The notes: a model not told the origin generated them from the sequence alone. A DNA stretch of 64,000 bases from JALHVH01 sp964585685 (GCA_964585685.1 CAZPEP010000005.1:28860-92859); one strand, 5' to 3'. Positions 1-9,312 are shown, counted from the first letter of the stretch. Numbers and translations are program-made.

Positions 1-204
1 CGGACCGGAGTATCCGGCGCTGGCGTTTTTCAAGGCTTCATAGGTGCCGTCAACCGAATGATCGTCGGATAGGATGATTTCAGCCGTTACCGCTTGCTGA
101 GCAAGGACGGAACCTACCGCTTCCTGGACAAAGGCGACCTGCTGGTAGGCGGGGAGGATGATTGTCAGGTCTGGTGCGGATGTTCCAACACTAACCAGAT
201 GCAT
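1..204 (-). CDS. Glycosyltransferase family 2, N-terminal part (cut by window edge)
   Basis: Reading the minus strand from an ATG at 204 gives an open frame of 68 codons that runs off the window edge. It begins with a short leader, then a beta-strand of the type LTIILPAYQQ, then a stretch ending in ILSDDHSVDGTYEAL. This is the classic start of GT-A fold family 2 glycosyltransferases: first strand, then the Asp-Asp nucleotide-sugar and metal region. The enzyme would transfer a sugar from a nucleotide-sugar donor at the cytoplasmic face of the membrane. It starts 9 nt after the stop of the FemAB-like gene upstream on the same strand, so the two are probably one operon for surface polysaccharide. 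Donor and acceptor cannot be read from this fragment. Confidence 0.75.
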   Translation of the reverse strand, partial: MHLVSVGTSAPDLTIILPAYQQVAFVQEAVGSVLAQQAVTAEIILSDDHSVDGTYEALKNASAGYSGP

Positions 205-213
205 CGGCAGGCC

Positions 214-1146
214 TCACTCGAAGGGTGTCCGGTAGGCAGGAAAGTAGCCTGGCTGCCCGCGTTGGGAAGCCAGGGCGGCATATGCCTCAGGATCCAGGAT
301 GGCGCGCAGCATGAAAATGGGTACGCGGTGGGTGGCAAAGCGGTTTTTGAAGCGCGCCAGGCCGCCTTGATTGGCAGCAGCGGGTGCGCTGCCCATGTAA
401 AGGTCATGATCTGCGCTCCAACGCTGGATAGCGTCTTGATACAGGGCGTAAAAAGCCCGGCGTGCATAGGCTTGAGCGTTGCCGGCAATAATGGTGAAGT
501 GAATTTCTCCCGTATACCGGGCAACGATCAGCGCTGCTGACAGGTTGCCGGCGTCAAAAGCGCCCAGGGCAATAATGTCCGGAATCTGCGCCAGACTTCG
601 AAAGTAATCGGCGGGGACATTTGTGATGCGACTGAAGCCGCGCCGTAGGGCGAGTTCAGCATGATAGGCGGCGAGCTGGCGCCAGTGATCGATCAAGGCA
701 AAAGGCTGCACGCGCCATTCACGGCGGGCGGCCGCCAGGTTGTAGCGGGTCTTTTTGCTCCACTGGGGAAGCGCGGCGCCGCGCTGATAGACAAAGTGAT
801 CTTTCAGCCTGGCAACTTGAACGCCATAAGCGGCCAATCTCTGATCATCCAGGGGGCAGCCGGGCTTGATCATCGCGTTCAGGCTTACCAATCCCTGAGA
901 TTTCAAGGCGGGGATCAGCGCGGCAGCCCCGGCCTGGGAAAGCGGCGATCCATACGGCCATGGCCCCATGGCATCATATCGCGAGCTACCCGGAATCGGC
1001 CTGACAATTACCGGCCAGGGCGCCCCTGGCGCGGTAACAGGATCGCCCAGATGTGACAGGGCCTGTCCATAGGCCGGTGTATCGAAAGGCAGCCGGTCTT
1101 CAAGCCCCGTTTGGATTGTGGCCTGGCTTTGTGTAGAAGGACACAT
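214..1146 (-). CDS. FemAB/GNAT-superfamily acyltransferase-like protein
   Basis: The predicted product is a 310-residue soluble protein. A TTG lies one codon upstream, but the ATG at 1146 has a GGAG six bases ahead and is preferred. Residues around 130-145 (SKKTRYNLAAARRE) match the KxRRNIRKA-type motif that opens the acetyltransferase half of FemAB-like and BioF2-like GNAT domains. The C-terminal half (RAFYALYQDAIQRW, then a FKNRFA strand) continues that fold. Family members attach amino acids or acyl groups to peptidoglycan or cell-surface sugars. The adjacent GT2 gene supports a role in surface-glycan modification. The substrate cannot be told from sequence. Confidence 0.6.
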   Translation of the reverse strand: MCPSTQSQATIQTGLEDRLPFDTPAYGQALSHLGDPVTAPGAPWPVIVRPIPGSSRYDAMGPWPYGSPLSQAGAAALIPALKSQGLVSLNAMIKPGCPLDDQRLAAYGVQVARLKDHFVYQRGAALPQWSKKTRYNLAAARREWRVQPFALIDHWRQLAAYHAELALRRGFSRITNVPADYFRSLAQIPDIIALGAFDAGNLSAALIVARYTGEIHFTIIAGNAQAYARRAFYALYQDAIQRWSADHDLYMGSAPAAANQGGLARFKNRFATHRVPIFMLRAILDPEAYAALASQRGQPGYFPAYRTPFE

Positions 1147-1590
1147 CAATCACTCCGTTTTTATCGAATATTGTGGGCCACCCGCTTTGTGGAAAGTGTG
1201 TATTTAATTTCATGAGCAGGCCGGCCTCTCACCCTACAGGCAAGCCATCGAAAAATCCGATTGCCCAATTTGCGAACCCAGGTAATGTAATGATGGCGGG
1301 CGAGGGCGCAAGAATCATTTTGTGGTTGATAACATAGTACGCGTTTTGTTTCGGTCATGTCAAAGATAGATAGATCCGGACGCCTTCTCTCCCCTTCCGC
1401 CGCTCGATTCCAGGTCCCGGGCCCTCGCTGTCGCCTTGGTATCGACCAGGCGCGGAATCAGGTCCGTCAACGGCTTCTTCACAGCCTCGACCGCTGAGAT
1501 AGGGTATTCGGAGGGAGCGGGAGTCCATGGTTTTCTTTAGCCGGTGCAGCGGGGTTTTTGATCCCGATTGGATCTTCGGGAGAGGTTTTC
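1147..1590. other. Intergenic stretch without a supported gene
   Basis: About 440 bases between the leftward transferase pair and the rightward YfcC gene. I find no RNA gene or credible CDS. A minus-strand frame around 1360-1530 stays open and ends at a stop near 1360, but it has no start, no Shine-Dalgarno site and no recognisable domain, so it may be a gene scrap. The stretch marks a boundary between two functionally unrelated blocks. Confidence 0.4.
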
Positions 1591-1597
1591 GCGGTTA

Positions 1598-1627
1598 TTG
1601 ACACGGCCGCCCGGCCGGAGATATAGT
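1598..1627 (+). promoter_or_regulatory. Sigma70-like promoter of the YfcC gene
   Basis: TTGACA at 1598-1603 is followed after 17-18 bases by ATATAG/TATAGT at 1621-1627. It lies about 80 bases ahead of the carrier gene. It shares TTGACACGGCC and a TATAG -10 with the promoter at 3264, in front of the GntR gene. This hints that both answer to the same regulator. Confidence 0.5.
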
Positions 1628-1703
1628 TCCGTTATGGACAGGAGGGTGAAGTCGGCGGCGAGGGCGGGAGTTCGTCGCGCCGCGATAAAGGAAACTCTTA
1701 TCC

Positions 1704-3119
1704 TTGCTAAATATGAAACTAAGCTCTGAGGAAAAAGTGCCGTCCAAGCGTGTTAGGAAGATGCCGGACGCCTATGTCCTTATCGTGTGCTTTGCCCTTT
1801 TGGCGATGGTCGCCACTTGGGTCGTCCCTGCGGGAGAGTATGCGTTCTCTGTTGACCCGGTTACCAATATCAGGCAGATCGACCCTTCTTCTTTTACCGT
1901 GCTCCCCCGGCATCCGGTCACGCCGCTTAAGCTATTCTTGTTTCTCCCCCTCGGCTTGGAAAAGGCGGCGGAGGTTATCTTCATGCTCCTCCTCGTTGGG
2001 GGCTTCCTGCAGGTGATCAGCGATACCGGCGCCATTGATGTGGGCCTTTCCACGCTGATACGCAAATTGGGAAACAGAGGCTTGTTGCTGATCCCCATGG
2101 TGATGGTGTTCATGTCGATATTGGGCTATTCTGGGATCCTCAACAATGCCATCGTCGCCTTTATCCCGCTAGGGCTGCTCGTTGCCCGCCGACTGAACCT
2201 CGATCCCGTTTGCGGCGTCGCGATCATGTATCTCGGCTGCTTCTCCGGATTTACGCCTTCGGCCATTTGCGCTCCCACGACTCTGGTCGCCCAGAAGATC
2301 GCCGGTTTACCACCCTTTTCGGGCCTTGCCGTGAGGACGGTGGTTTGGCTGATTGTTTTGGCGGTGACGATCTGGTATGTCATGCGCTACGCATCCAAGG
2401 TCAAGGCCGACCCTTCGGCGAGCATTTATTCTCAATTCGACGCCAGCATCGTTGTCCCTGTCGGAGGAGAACCGACCTTTTCGCTTCGCCACACCTTGGT
2501 CCTCTTGTGCTTGGCTTCCGGTTTTGTCTTTTTCGGATGGGGCGCGGCCACCCGGCATTGGGAACTGAACCACCTGAGCGCGATCATGACCGCGGTGGGG
2601 ATTTTTGGCGGGTTCATTGGCGGGATGAAGTCCCCGAAGATCATCCAATCCTTCTTGTTGGGCAGCAAACAAATGGTCTATTCCGCGGTGATCATCGGTC
2701 TCGCGAGGGCGATCACCCTTATTATGGAGGACGGGCGCATCATCCATACCGTTGTGCGCTCCCTGTCCGCCCCGTTGGTCAAGCTGCCGGCGATGATTTC
2801 GGCAATGGGCATGTACCTGATGAGCATCGGAATCCACTTTTTTATCAGCTCCGGATCAGGCCAGGCCTATGTCACTATGCCCATCATGGCCCCGATCGCC
2901 GATATCGTCGGCCTGAGTCGACAGACCGCCGTTTCCGCCTATCTCTATGGCGACGGCTTTATCAATATCATCATTCCGACGTCCGCAGTTTTGATGTCCG
3001 TGATCGCCACGTCGAAGATCCCCTACGGTCGCTGGCTCAAATTTGCTGTTCCCCTCTGTCTCATTTGGATTCTGATCGGGGGGCTTGCCATCGGCTATTC
3101 GACGGCCTTCGGGTGGTGA
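1704..3119 (+). CDS. YfcC-family membrane carrier
   Basis: A 471-residue polytopic membrane protein with roughly 11-12 hydrophobic segments. It opens with a positively charged leader, then MPDAYVLIVCFALLAMVATWVVPAGEY. That signature is typical of YfcC proteins, which belong to the DcuC/ArcD-like short-chain dicarboxylate and basic amino-acid carriers of the inner membrane. The usual length is 460-510, so it is complete. The start is TTG at 1704, with AAGGA about 11 bases upstream; an ATG at 1713 is the alternative. The FCD-type GntR regulator and TonB receptor downstream suggest a nutrient-uptake locus. The transported solute is not determined; amino acids are most likely. Confidence 0.75.
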   Translation: MLNMKLSSEEKVPSKRVRKMPDAYVLIVCFALLAMVATWVVPAGEYAFSVDPVTNIRQIDPSSFTVLPRHPVTPLKLFLFLPLGLEKAAEVIFMLLLVGGFLQVISDTGAIDVGLSTLIRKLGNRGLLLIPMVMVFMSILGYSGILNNAIVAFIPLGLLVARRLNLDPVCGVAIMYLGCFSGFTPSAICAPTTLVAQKIAGLPPFSGLAVRTVVWLIVLAVTIWYVMRYASKVKADPSASIYSQFDASIVVPVGGEPTFSLRHTLVLLCLASGFVFFGWGAATRHWELNHLSAIMTAVGIFGGFIGGMKSPKIIQSFLLGSKQMVYSAVIIGLARAITLIMEDGRIIHTVVRSLSAPLVKLPAMISAMGMYLMSIGIHFFISSGSGQAYVTMPIMAPIADIVGLSRQTAVSAYLYGDGFINIIIPTSAVLMSVIATSKIPYGRWLKFAVPLCLIWILIGGLAIGYSTAFGW

Positions 3120-3263
3120 TCGGCTTTTCTTAGCCTCAGATAATTTCTGTCAGGGCAATCAGATACGAAGGAAACCCTCCAGAATCCCTCGCATCTAATA
3201 AAAAAAAAGAGGTTAAGCTAAATTAGCCCTATTATTTGGGGGACGTTCTTTTGCGAACTTATC

Positions 3264-3298
3264 TTGACACGGCCACGAAAAGCGCTATAGACTATAGG
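3264..3298 (+). promoter_or_regulatory. Promoter with palindromic operator ahead of the GntR gene
   Basis: TTGACA at 3264-3269 is followed by a -10 TATAGA at 3286. The -10 lies in the near-perfect palindrome TATAG-A-CTATA (3286-3296), with a further CTATA copy just downstream. FCD-type GntR proteins bind short AT-rich palindromes of this size and usually repress their own gene. Autoregulation is inferred from position. Confidence 0.5.
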
Positions 3299-3329
3299 CT
3301 ATACTGGAAAAAAATGTCTGGGGACAATA

Positions 3330-3983
3330 ATGGTCGATCAGGATAACAAGCCTCTTGAAATTCCGGCTACGATCAGCGAAACGATCTATAGATATCTAAA
3401 AAAAGCCATACTCGAAGGGGAATTAAGGCCCGGTCAGAGGATCCAGGAGAAGGAGATCGCCGGACTCTATCATATGAGCGCCACCCCCGTCAGAGAGGCT
3501 TTCCGAAGGCTTGCGGCCAAGAATTTCCTGACCATCGATGCCCGGAAGGGCGTCATCGTCACGCCGGTTAGCATGGAAGACATCCTGGACCTCTTTGAGG
3601 TCGTCACGATCCTCGACGTCTACGCTATGAAGAAAGCTCTTGCGGCGATAAGTCTCGGGTCTTTGGAGCAACTCAAACAGATGACCCTGAGGATGGGGGA
3701 TTCGTACCGGAAGAGACAGCTCGTCTCTTATATCAAAGAGAACGTGGAAATTCATTTCAAAATCTGGGAAGAATGCGGGAACAAATTTCTCCGGCAGACG
3801 CTTCGAGATTCCGGAGAAAAGTTCGCTTTTTACAGCCACCAGTTTTATCTTCTGGTTCCGGACCTGGACGCCTGCCTGGAAAAGTCCTATAACGACCATC
3901 TGGATATCATCGAGGCGCTGGAAAACAAGGATCAGACGAAGATTGAACGGATCTTGACCTCGCATTGGTCGTATGGAAAGTGA
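3330..3983 (+). CDS. GntR-family transcriptional regulator (FCD subfamily)
   Basis: A 217-residue DNA-binding protein, normal for the FadR/FCD branch. The N-terminal winged helix holds ILEGELRPGQRIQEKEIAGLYHMSATPVREAFRRL at about residues 30-64, the hallmark of GntR regulators. The rest is an all-helical ligand domain that normally binds an organic acid or amino acid through His/Asp-coordinated metal. The ATG at 3330 has GGGGA upstream. It lies between the YfcC carrier and the TonB receptor on the same strand. The palindrome over its own -10, and the similar promoter ahead of the carrier, suggest control of both. The effector is unknown. Confidence 0.85.
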   Translation: MVDQDNKPLEIPATISETIYRYLKKAILEGELRPGQRIQEKEIAGLYHMSATPVREAFRRLAAKNFLTIDARKGVIVTPVSMEDILDLFEVVTILDVYAMKKALAAISLGSLEQLKQMTLRMGDSYRKRQLVSYIKENVEIHFKIWEECGNKFLRQTLRDSGEKFAFYSHQFYLLVPDLDACLEKSYNDHLDIIEALENKDQTKIERILTSHWSYGK

Positions 3984-4074
3984 AGACGAAAGGAGGTGTG
4001 GACGAACCGAAACGCACGATGCAAAAGAAAGGTTCTAAGCGTCTAAGAGGGGAAATATTAAAGGAGTGCAAACA

Positions 4075-6894
4075 ATGAGAAAAAGGGCTTTCACATTTTT
4101 TCTATTCTGCATTCTGTTTCTGAGTGCAGCCTCGATGGTTCTGGCCCAGTTCGGGCAGACCGGTTCCATTAACGGGACGGTCAAAGACTCCGAGGGGGCG
4201 CCCCTTCCGGGTGTTGGCGTAACGATCAAATCGCCAGCGCTCATTCTGCCCGAGATGAACACGTTGACCAACCAGCAGGGGATCTATCGTTTTCCGTCCC
4301 TGGCGCCCGGGAAATATGAGGTCACGTACGCTCTCCAGGGGATGAGCACGCTCGTACGAAAAGATATCATCATTACCGCCAGCAACACGACGACGATCGA
4401 CGTGACCCTGGAGCTCATGAAGCTCAATGAGAACATCGTCGTGACGGGCCAGACTCCGACTGTGGACATCCAGTCAACGACCCGCACCACGAACTTGGAC
4501 AAAGATTTTCTGGCATCTATTCCGGGCTTCCGGGTCCTGGACGCCTATTTCAACATGACGCCCGGCGTTGTTTCCGAATCAAGCGCCGGCGGCGGCCCCA
4601 TGTCGAGTGCCAACGGAGGCGCCGTCCGGGACAACGCCTTTAAAATCGACGGCGTCAGCATGAGTGCTCCGGATGTGGGAACGCAGAAAGGAGAGGTCGG
4701 CATGGACATCATGGAAGAACTCTCCATCCAGTCCGGGGGCCTTCCGGCAGAATACGGAGATACCCAGGGGACGCTGGTCAACGTCGTCACCAAGTCCGGA
4801 GGGAACACCTTCAGCGGGTCGGCCAGCTTCTATTACAACAGCGACAAGCTTCAATCCGACAATACCAAAGGGACAGCCCTCGAGGGCAGGTTCAGCGGCT
4901 ATAAATATATCTATGAACCGGGGATCACATTAGGAGGACCCATCATCAAGGATAGGCTTTGGTTTTTCACCAACCTCGGCCTTACCAAGCGCGCCGTCAA
5001 TATCGCCGGCTTCCCCTATGACCAAGCCACAACAGTCCCGGCTCTCGAGACCCGATACAACCCATATTTCAAGCTCACTTTCGTACCCAGCCAAAAGAAC
5101 AAGTTCGTTCTCTCGTATGTCTATGCGAATCTGATCCAGGATAATGCGGGTGCCAGCCCCAATTTCACTGAGGAGGCAACCTTCAAATGGGACGCCCCGC
5201 AGCATATTCTTAACGCCCAATGGACTCATTTTTTCAACGACAGCTTCTTTGCTGATCTCAAGGTAGGCTATTTAGCGTCGAAAGATAATCTGGTGCCCAT
5301 AAACGAGGGGGCGATCTATGTGGATGTCCTGACAAATCGCTATTCAGGAGCTTACCCGTTCAAGGACCTCTATTCGGCGTCCCGGCTGCAGGGGAATGTC
5401 AACCTGACCTATTTCAAGGATAACTTTGTCGGTTCCCACGAATTCAAGTTGGGAGGCGAATTCCAGGCAACGGACGCAACCGAGGATTTCATACCGGCGC
5501 GAGATCCCAGGAATGGCCTCAGCCAAATACTAACGGCGGATGGATATCCTCTATTCGGAATCTGGTTCTCCGAAAAGCATGATCAAGCAAAGACGATGGA
5601 CTTTTCCGCCTTTGTTCAAGATACCTGGAAACCGGCAAAAAGATTGGCCTTCAATCTGGGGCTGAGATTTTCCCACCAGAGGGGGATCATTCCGGCTCAG
5701 AATGAAAGCGAGGGGCCTCAGACGTTCCTTGGAGCCAATTTTAATAGAAGCGTTACCTCGGCCTATACTCCCATCAAGCGGACAAATATTTCTCCGCGTG
5801 TCGGGCTGATCTATGACATCGTGGGCGATGGAAAGACTCTGTTTAAAGCGAGCTATTCCCGGTACATCCAAGCGAACCTGATGCAATATTTCACCGAGGT
5901 CAATCCGAACTCCATCTGGGATTACGTCCAGCTCCTCAACCCGGATTTTACACCCATGCCGGACGGCTACCTTGATGCTAATTTTCCAAATCCTGGCAAA
6001 GTCGGTTACGGCAACGTGAAATTGAAATCCCCCTACACGGATGAGTTCACAATTGGCCTGGAGAGGGAGCTTTTCACGGGCTGGTCTCTGGCGCTCCGAT
6101 ACATGAAAAGAATGGACCGAAATCTTCTCGAGGACGCAAATGCCAGCCAGCTCGACATTGATAAACTTGTCAACAACGGAGAGCTCGTCTGGACCAATTG
6201 GACCCAGGTCTCTTTTGTCGATCCCTATGACGGTCAGCAGGAATACTTCTGGAGCCAGAACGAGATTTTGCCGGCCGACATGTATATGATCAATCCTCCC
6301 GGCGCTAAGAGAGATTTTGACGGGATCGAAGTTGTCCTCAACAAGAGGTATTCGCAAGGCTGGTCCTTGATGGCCTCCTATGTCTATCAGAACTCCCGGG
6401 GCCTCATCGGAACCGATTATGTCGACAGCTGGAGCGGAGCCGATTATTATGATGACCCCAACGCGCACATCAACGCGGTCGGAAAGCTTCTCCTGAATCG
6501 TCCCCATCAGTTCAAGCTGCAGGGCATGGTCAAAGGCCCGTGGGGCGTCAACGTCGGCGGCTATTTCAGGGCCTACTCGGGACAACGGTACACCCGGCAA
6601 GTTTCCAGTTATGATCTGGGGATTGATGTCAACCAAGGAGAAGCGACCGTCAACGCGGAAACAAGAGGAATCCGCTCACTCCCCGCTCAGGTAATTCTCG
6701 ACCTCAGGTTGGAAAAGACCTTCCACCTTCAGCGAATTACGTTTGGAATCTTCGCCGATTGCTTTAATCTCTTCAACGGGAATAAGGCTACAGAAGTCCA
6801 GATCGTATCCAGCAGCTCAGCCATCGTCTTTGGCCAGATGGTTGCCATCCAGGACCCGCGGATCTTCAGGCTCGGAGCCAGATTCGAGTTTTAG
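4075..6894 (+). CDS. TonB-dependent outer-membrane receptor with N-terminal carboxypeptidase-like domain
   Basis: A 939-residue protein. An AAGGAG at 4061 favours the ATG at 4075 over an upstream GTG. Residues 1-24 are a signal peptide ending near VLAQ. Residues about 28-115 form a CarboxypepD-regulatory-like Ig domain (GSINGTVKDSEGAPLPGVGVTI). The plug follows (IVVTGQTPTVD, DGVSMSAPDVG), then a long beta-barrel. The C-terminus RIFRLGARFEF ends in the aromatic residue expected for BAM insertion. Such Oar-like receptors import peptides, glycans or metal chelates using TonB energy. It lies about 90 nt after the GntR gene and may be co-transcribed with it. The ligand is unknown. Confidence 0.88.
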   Translation: MRKRAFTFFLFCILFLSAASMVLAQFGQTGSINGTVKDSEGAPLPGVGVTIKSPALILPEMNTLTNQQGIYRFPSLAPGKYEVTYALQGMSTLVRKDIIITASNTTTIDVTLELMKLNENIVVTGQTPTVDIQSTTRTTNLDKDFLASIPGFRVLDAYFNMTPGVVSESSAGGGPMSSANGGAVRDNAFKIDGVSMSAPDVGTQKGEVGMDIMEELSIQSGGLPAEYGDTQGTLVNVVTKSGGNTFSGSASFYYNSDKLQSDNTKGTALEGRFSGYKYIYEPGITLGGPIIKDRLWFFTNLGLTKRAVNIAGFPYDQATTVPALETRYNPYFKLTFVPSQKNKFVLSYVYANLIQDNAGASPNFTEEATFKWDAPQHILNAQWTHFFNDSFFADLKVGYLASKDNLVPINEGAIYVDVLTNRYSGAYPFKDLYSASRLQGNVNLTYFKDNFVGSHEFKLGGEFQATDATEDFIPARDPRNGLSQILTADGYPLFGIWFSEKHDQAKTMDFSAFVQDTWKPAKRLAFNLGLRFSHQRGIIPAQNESEGPQTFLGANFNRSVTSAYTPIKRTNISPRVGLIYDIVGDGKTLFKASYSRYIQANLMQYFTEVNPNSIWDYVQLLNPDFTPMPDGYLDANFPNPGKVGYGNVKLKSPYTDEFTIGLERELFTGWSLALRYMKRMDRNLLEDANASQLDIDKLVNNGELVWTNWTQVSFVDPYDGQQEYFWSQNEILPADMYMINPPGAKRDFDGIEVVLNKRYSQGWSLMASYVYQNSRGLIGTDYVDSWSGADYYDDPNAHINAVGKLLLNRPHQFKLQGMVKGPWGVNVGGYFRAYSGQRYTRQVSSYDLGIDVNQGEATVNAETRGIRSLPAQVILDLRLEKTFHLQRITFGIFADCFNLFNGNKATEVQIVSSSSAIVFGQMVAIQDPRIFRLGARFEF

Positions 6895-6919
6895 AACAGC
6901 GATATTACGTCGTCATGCA

Positions 6920-6961
6920 GGAAGAAGGGGACGTTGCGGCGTTCCCTTCTTCCTTTTTTTC
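6920..6961 (+). terminator. Rho-independent terminator after the TonB receptor
   Basis: A 14-bp stem (GGAAGAAGGGGACG pairing with CGTTCCCTTCTTCC, one G-T pair) has a six-base loop and is followed at once by a run of seven T. It sits 26 bases past the receptor stop codon. Confidence 0.85.
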
Positions 6962-7103
6962 TTAGGTCAAGAAGTTCGTTGGAGCTTGGAAGCCTTTCAA
7001 ATGGAGCGATCTAGGAAAGAATTTTTCCTTATCCGGGCTACAATCGGGGACTGGCGCGATGGCTGGACAACGGGCGCGCGAAACGCAAGACACAGGGGCT
7101 GAG

Positions 7104-8243
7104 ATGCAGGAACGGTGTCTGGAAGAGCTTGAAACACCGGCGCTGATTCTTGACGAAGCCCGAATGGACCGCAACATCGAGCGCATGCGCAGCCATTTGC
7201 ACCGCCTCGGGGTCGCGTTCCGCCCGCACGTCAAGACCAACAAGTGCATGGACGTGGCGCGTCGGCTGATGGAAACACCGCAAGGCCCGATCACGGTCTC
7301 CACCCTGCTGGAGGCCGAGTACTTCGCGGCGCACGGGGTCAAGGACATCCTGTACGCCGTCTGCATCGCGCCGAACAAGCTGGATCATGTGATGTCCCTG
7401 CAGGACAAGGGGGTCCGGCTGTCGCTCATCCTGGACAGCATGGAGACCGCCCGGTTTCTGGCCGGGTGTAACAGGGCGGCACGGCGTCACTTTGACGTCC
7501 TCATCGAGATCGATTCGGACGGCCACCGTTCGGGCGTGACGCCCGACGCGGGCGAGATCGTTGAGATCGGCCGGTTCCTCGATGGCGCGGGCATTCCGGT
7601 GAAGGGGGTGCTCACCCATGCCGGCAGTTCCTACGACTGCCCATCCATGGACGCGATCCGCGCTGTGGCTGAGCAGGAGCGTGCCGCAGTCGTTCATGCG
7701 GCTGATCGCCTGCGCGCGGCGGGCATGGCGTGCCCGGTGGTCAGCGTGGGCTCGACGCCGACCGCGCTGTTTTCCGAGCATCTGAAGGGCGTGACGGAAG
7801 TGCGTGCCGGCGTGTTCGTCTTCTTTGATCTAGTGATGGCCGGCCTGAATGTCTGCCGTGTGGACGACATCGCCCTGTCGGTGTTGGCAACCGTGATCGG
7901 GCATCGGCGCGACAAAGGCTGGACCATTCTCGATGCCGGGTGGATGGCCATGTCACGCGACCGCGGCACGGCCAAGCAGCCGGTGGACCAGGGCTATGGC
8001 CTCGTCTGTGACCTCGATGGCCAGCCGCTGGACGACTTCATTCTGGCGGGTGCCAACCAGGAGCACGGCATCATGGCGCATCGATCCGGCAAGGCAGATA
8101 GTGCGCTGCATCTGCCCGTGGGCACCCAGGTGCGGATCCTGCCCAACCATGCGTGTTCCACCGCTGCGCAGCATGGCCATTACAAGGTGTTGGGGCTCGG
8201 GCACGAGATCACCGCGACCTGGCAGCGTTTCAGCGGCTGGTAA
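7104..8243 (+). CDS. D-threonine aldolase/DSD1-family PLP enzyme (BhcC-like?)
   Basis: A 379-residue fold-type III PLP enzyme with an alanine-racemase-like barrel. LETPALILDEARMDRNIERM opens the barrel, and RPHVKTNK at about residues 41-48 carries the PLP lysine. The C-terminal PNHACSTA has the His and Cys that bind the metal in D-serine dehydratase and D-threonine aldolase relatives. The ATG at 7104 follows AGGGG; a start 45 bases upstream is possible. It is 24 nt ahead of an ornithine-cyclodeaminase-family gene. In the beta-hydroxyaspartate cycle these two families supply the aldolase BhcC and the iminosuccinate reductase BhcD. Whether this pair does so is inference, because BhcA and BhcB are not in view. 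Confidence 0.8.
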   Translation: MQERCLEELETPALILDEARMDRNIERMRSHLHRLGVAFRPHVKTNKCMDVARRLMETPQGPITVSTLLEAEYFAAHGVKDILYAVCIAPNKLDHVMSLQDKGVRLSLILDSMETARFLAGCNRAARRHFDVLIEIDSDGHRSGVTPDAGEIVEIGRFLDGAGIPVKGVLTHAGSSYDCPSMDAIRAVAEQERAAVVHAADRLRAAGMACPVVSVGSTPTALFSEHLKGVTEVRAGVFVFFDLVMAGLNVCRVDDIALSVLATVIGHRRDKGWTILDAGWMAMSRDRGTAKQPVDQGYGLVCDLDGQPLDDFILAGANQEHGIMAHRSGKADSALHLPVGTQVRILPNHACSTAAQHGHYKVLGLGHEITATWQRFSGW

Positions 8244-8267
8244 AGCCAGAAAGAAAGGAGGACGAAC

Positions 8268-9239
8268 ATGTTGGTCATTTCTGAACAGGATGCGCGCGTC
8301 TTGGTGAACGTTGAAGACGCCATCGCCGCGGTCGAAAAAACCTTCGCCGCCATGGCGCGCGGCGAAGCCCGTAATTACCCTGTCGTGCGTGAGGTGGTGG
8401 GCTATCAGGATGCCGTGTATGGCGTCAAGACCGGCTGTGACACCAGAGCTCCAATTCTTGGCCTCAAGGCGGGCGGTTACTGGCCCCATAATTTAGAGAA
8501 GGGGTTGACCAATCACCAGTCCTCGACCTTGCTGTTCGATCCGGAAACGGGCCGCGCCTCGGCCCTGGTCAGCGCCAACTACCTGACCGGGGTACGTACT
8601 GGAGCCGCCAGCGCCATCGCCACCAAGTATCTGTCACGCCCCAACAGCACCGTGCTCGGCATCATCGGCACCGGCGCCCAGTCGGCCTACCAGCTGCGCG
8701 CTACCCTGGCCGTGCGCCCCATCCGCAAGGTCTATGCCTGGGACCCGTCTGCGGAAAATCTCGCGACTTTCGGCCGCACGGTGGCGGAATTAGGACTGGA
8801 ATACGCCCCACAAACCGAGTGCCAGACAGTGGCTGTCAATGCCGATATTCTGATCACCGTCACGCCCTCGCAGAGGGCCTTGGTAGAAAAATCCTGGGTG
8901 CGTGCCGGCACCCATATCAGCGCCATGGGGGCCGACACCAAGGGCAAGCAGGAGTTGGATCCCGCCTTGGTGGCAAGCGCTGCCTTGTTCGCGGATGAGG
9001 CCGCACAGGCCTTCACCATCGGCGAATGCCAGCATGCCTATAACGCCGGGCTGATCACGGACCAGAGCTTGCGCGGCAGCATCGGCGCGGTCATTGCAGG
9101 GTTCTGCGATGGACGGCGAACAGCACAGGAAATCACTCTCTTCGATGGCACTGGTGTGGCCTTGCAGGATCTGGTGGTAGCCGACCTTGCCGTGCAACTG
9201 GCCACAGAGCGGGGCCTTGGCTCCCGCGTCGAGTATTAA
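8268..9239 (+). CDS. Ornithine cyclodeaminase/mu-crystallin family oxidoreductase (BhcD-like?)
   Basis: A 323-residue protein, typical family length. The substrate half includes GVKTGCDTRAPILGLKAGGYWP. A Rossmann half follows with VLGIIGTGAQSAYQL at about residues 126-140, the dinucleotide glycine motif, and then ILITVTPSQ and HISAMGADTKGKQELD. Members reduce cyclic or linear imines with NAD(P)H: ornithine cyclodeaminase, alanine dehydrogenase, ketimine reductase or iminosuccinate reductase. A strong AGGAGG lies ahead of the ATG. The gene closely follows the DSD1-family gene, so the two probably form one operon acting on a beta-hydroxy or imino amino acid. Exact specificity cannot be read. 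Confidence 0.82.
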   Translation: MLVISEQDARVLVNVEDAIAAVEKTFAAMARGEARNYPVVREVVGYQDAVYGVKTGCDTRAPILGLKAGGYWPHNLEKGLTNHQSSTLLFDPETGRASALVSANYLTGVRTGAASAIATKYLSRPNSTVLGIIGTGAQSAYQLRATLAVRPIRKVYAWDPSAENLATFGRTVAELGLEYAPQTECQTVAVNADILITVTPSQRALVEKSWVRAGTHISAMGADTKGKQELDPALVASAALFADEAAQAFTIGECQHAYNAGLITDQSLRGSIGAVIAGFCDGRRTAQEITLFDGTGVALQDLVVADLAVQLATERGLGSRVEY

Positions 9240-9312
9240 GGCTGCGCTGATTAAGGTCCCCTGCAATGGACGCTGATCAAGAACTCGAATTCGAGCATTA
9301 CCGTGGGGGACC

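Noticed and set aside
1360..1530. Minus-strand frame ending in a basic low-complexity tail
   Set aside because: No start codon with a ribosome site and no recognisable domain; at most a gene scrap.
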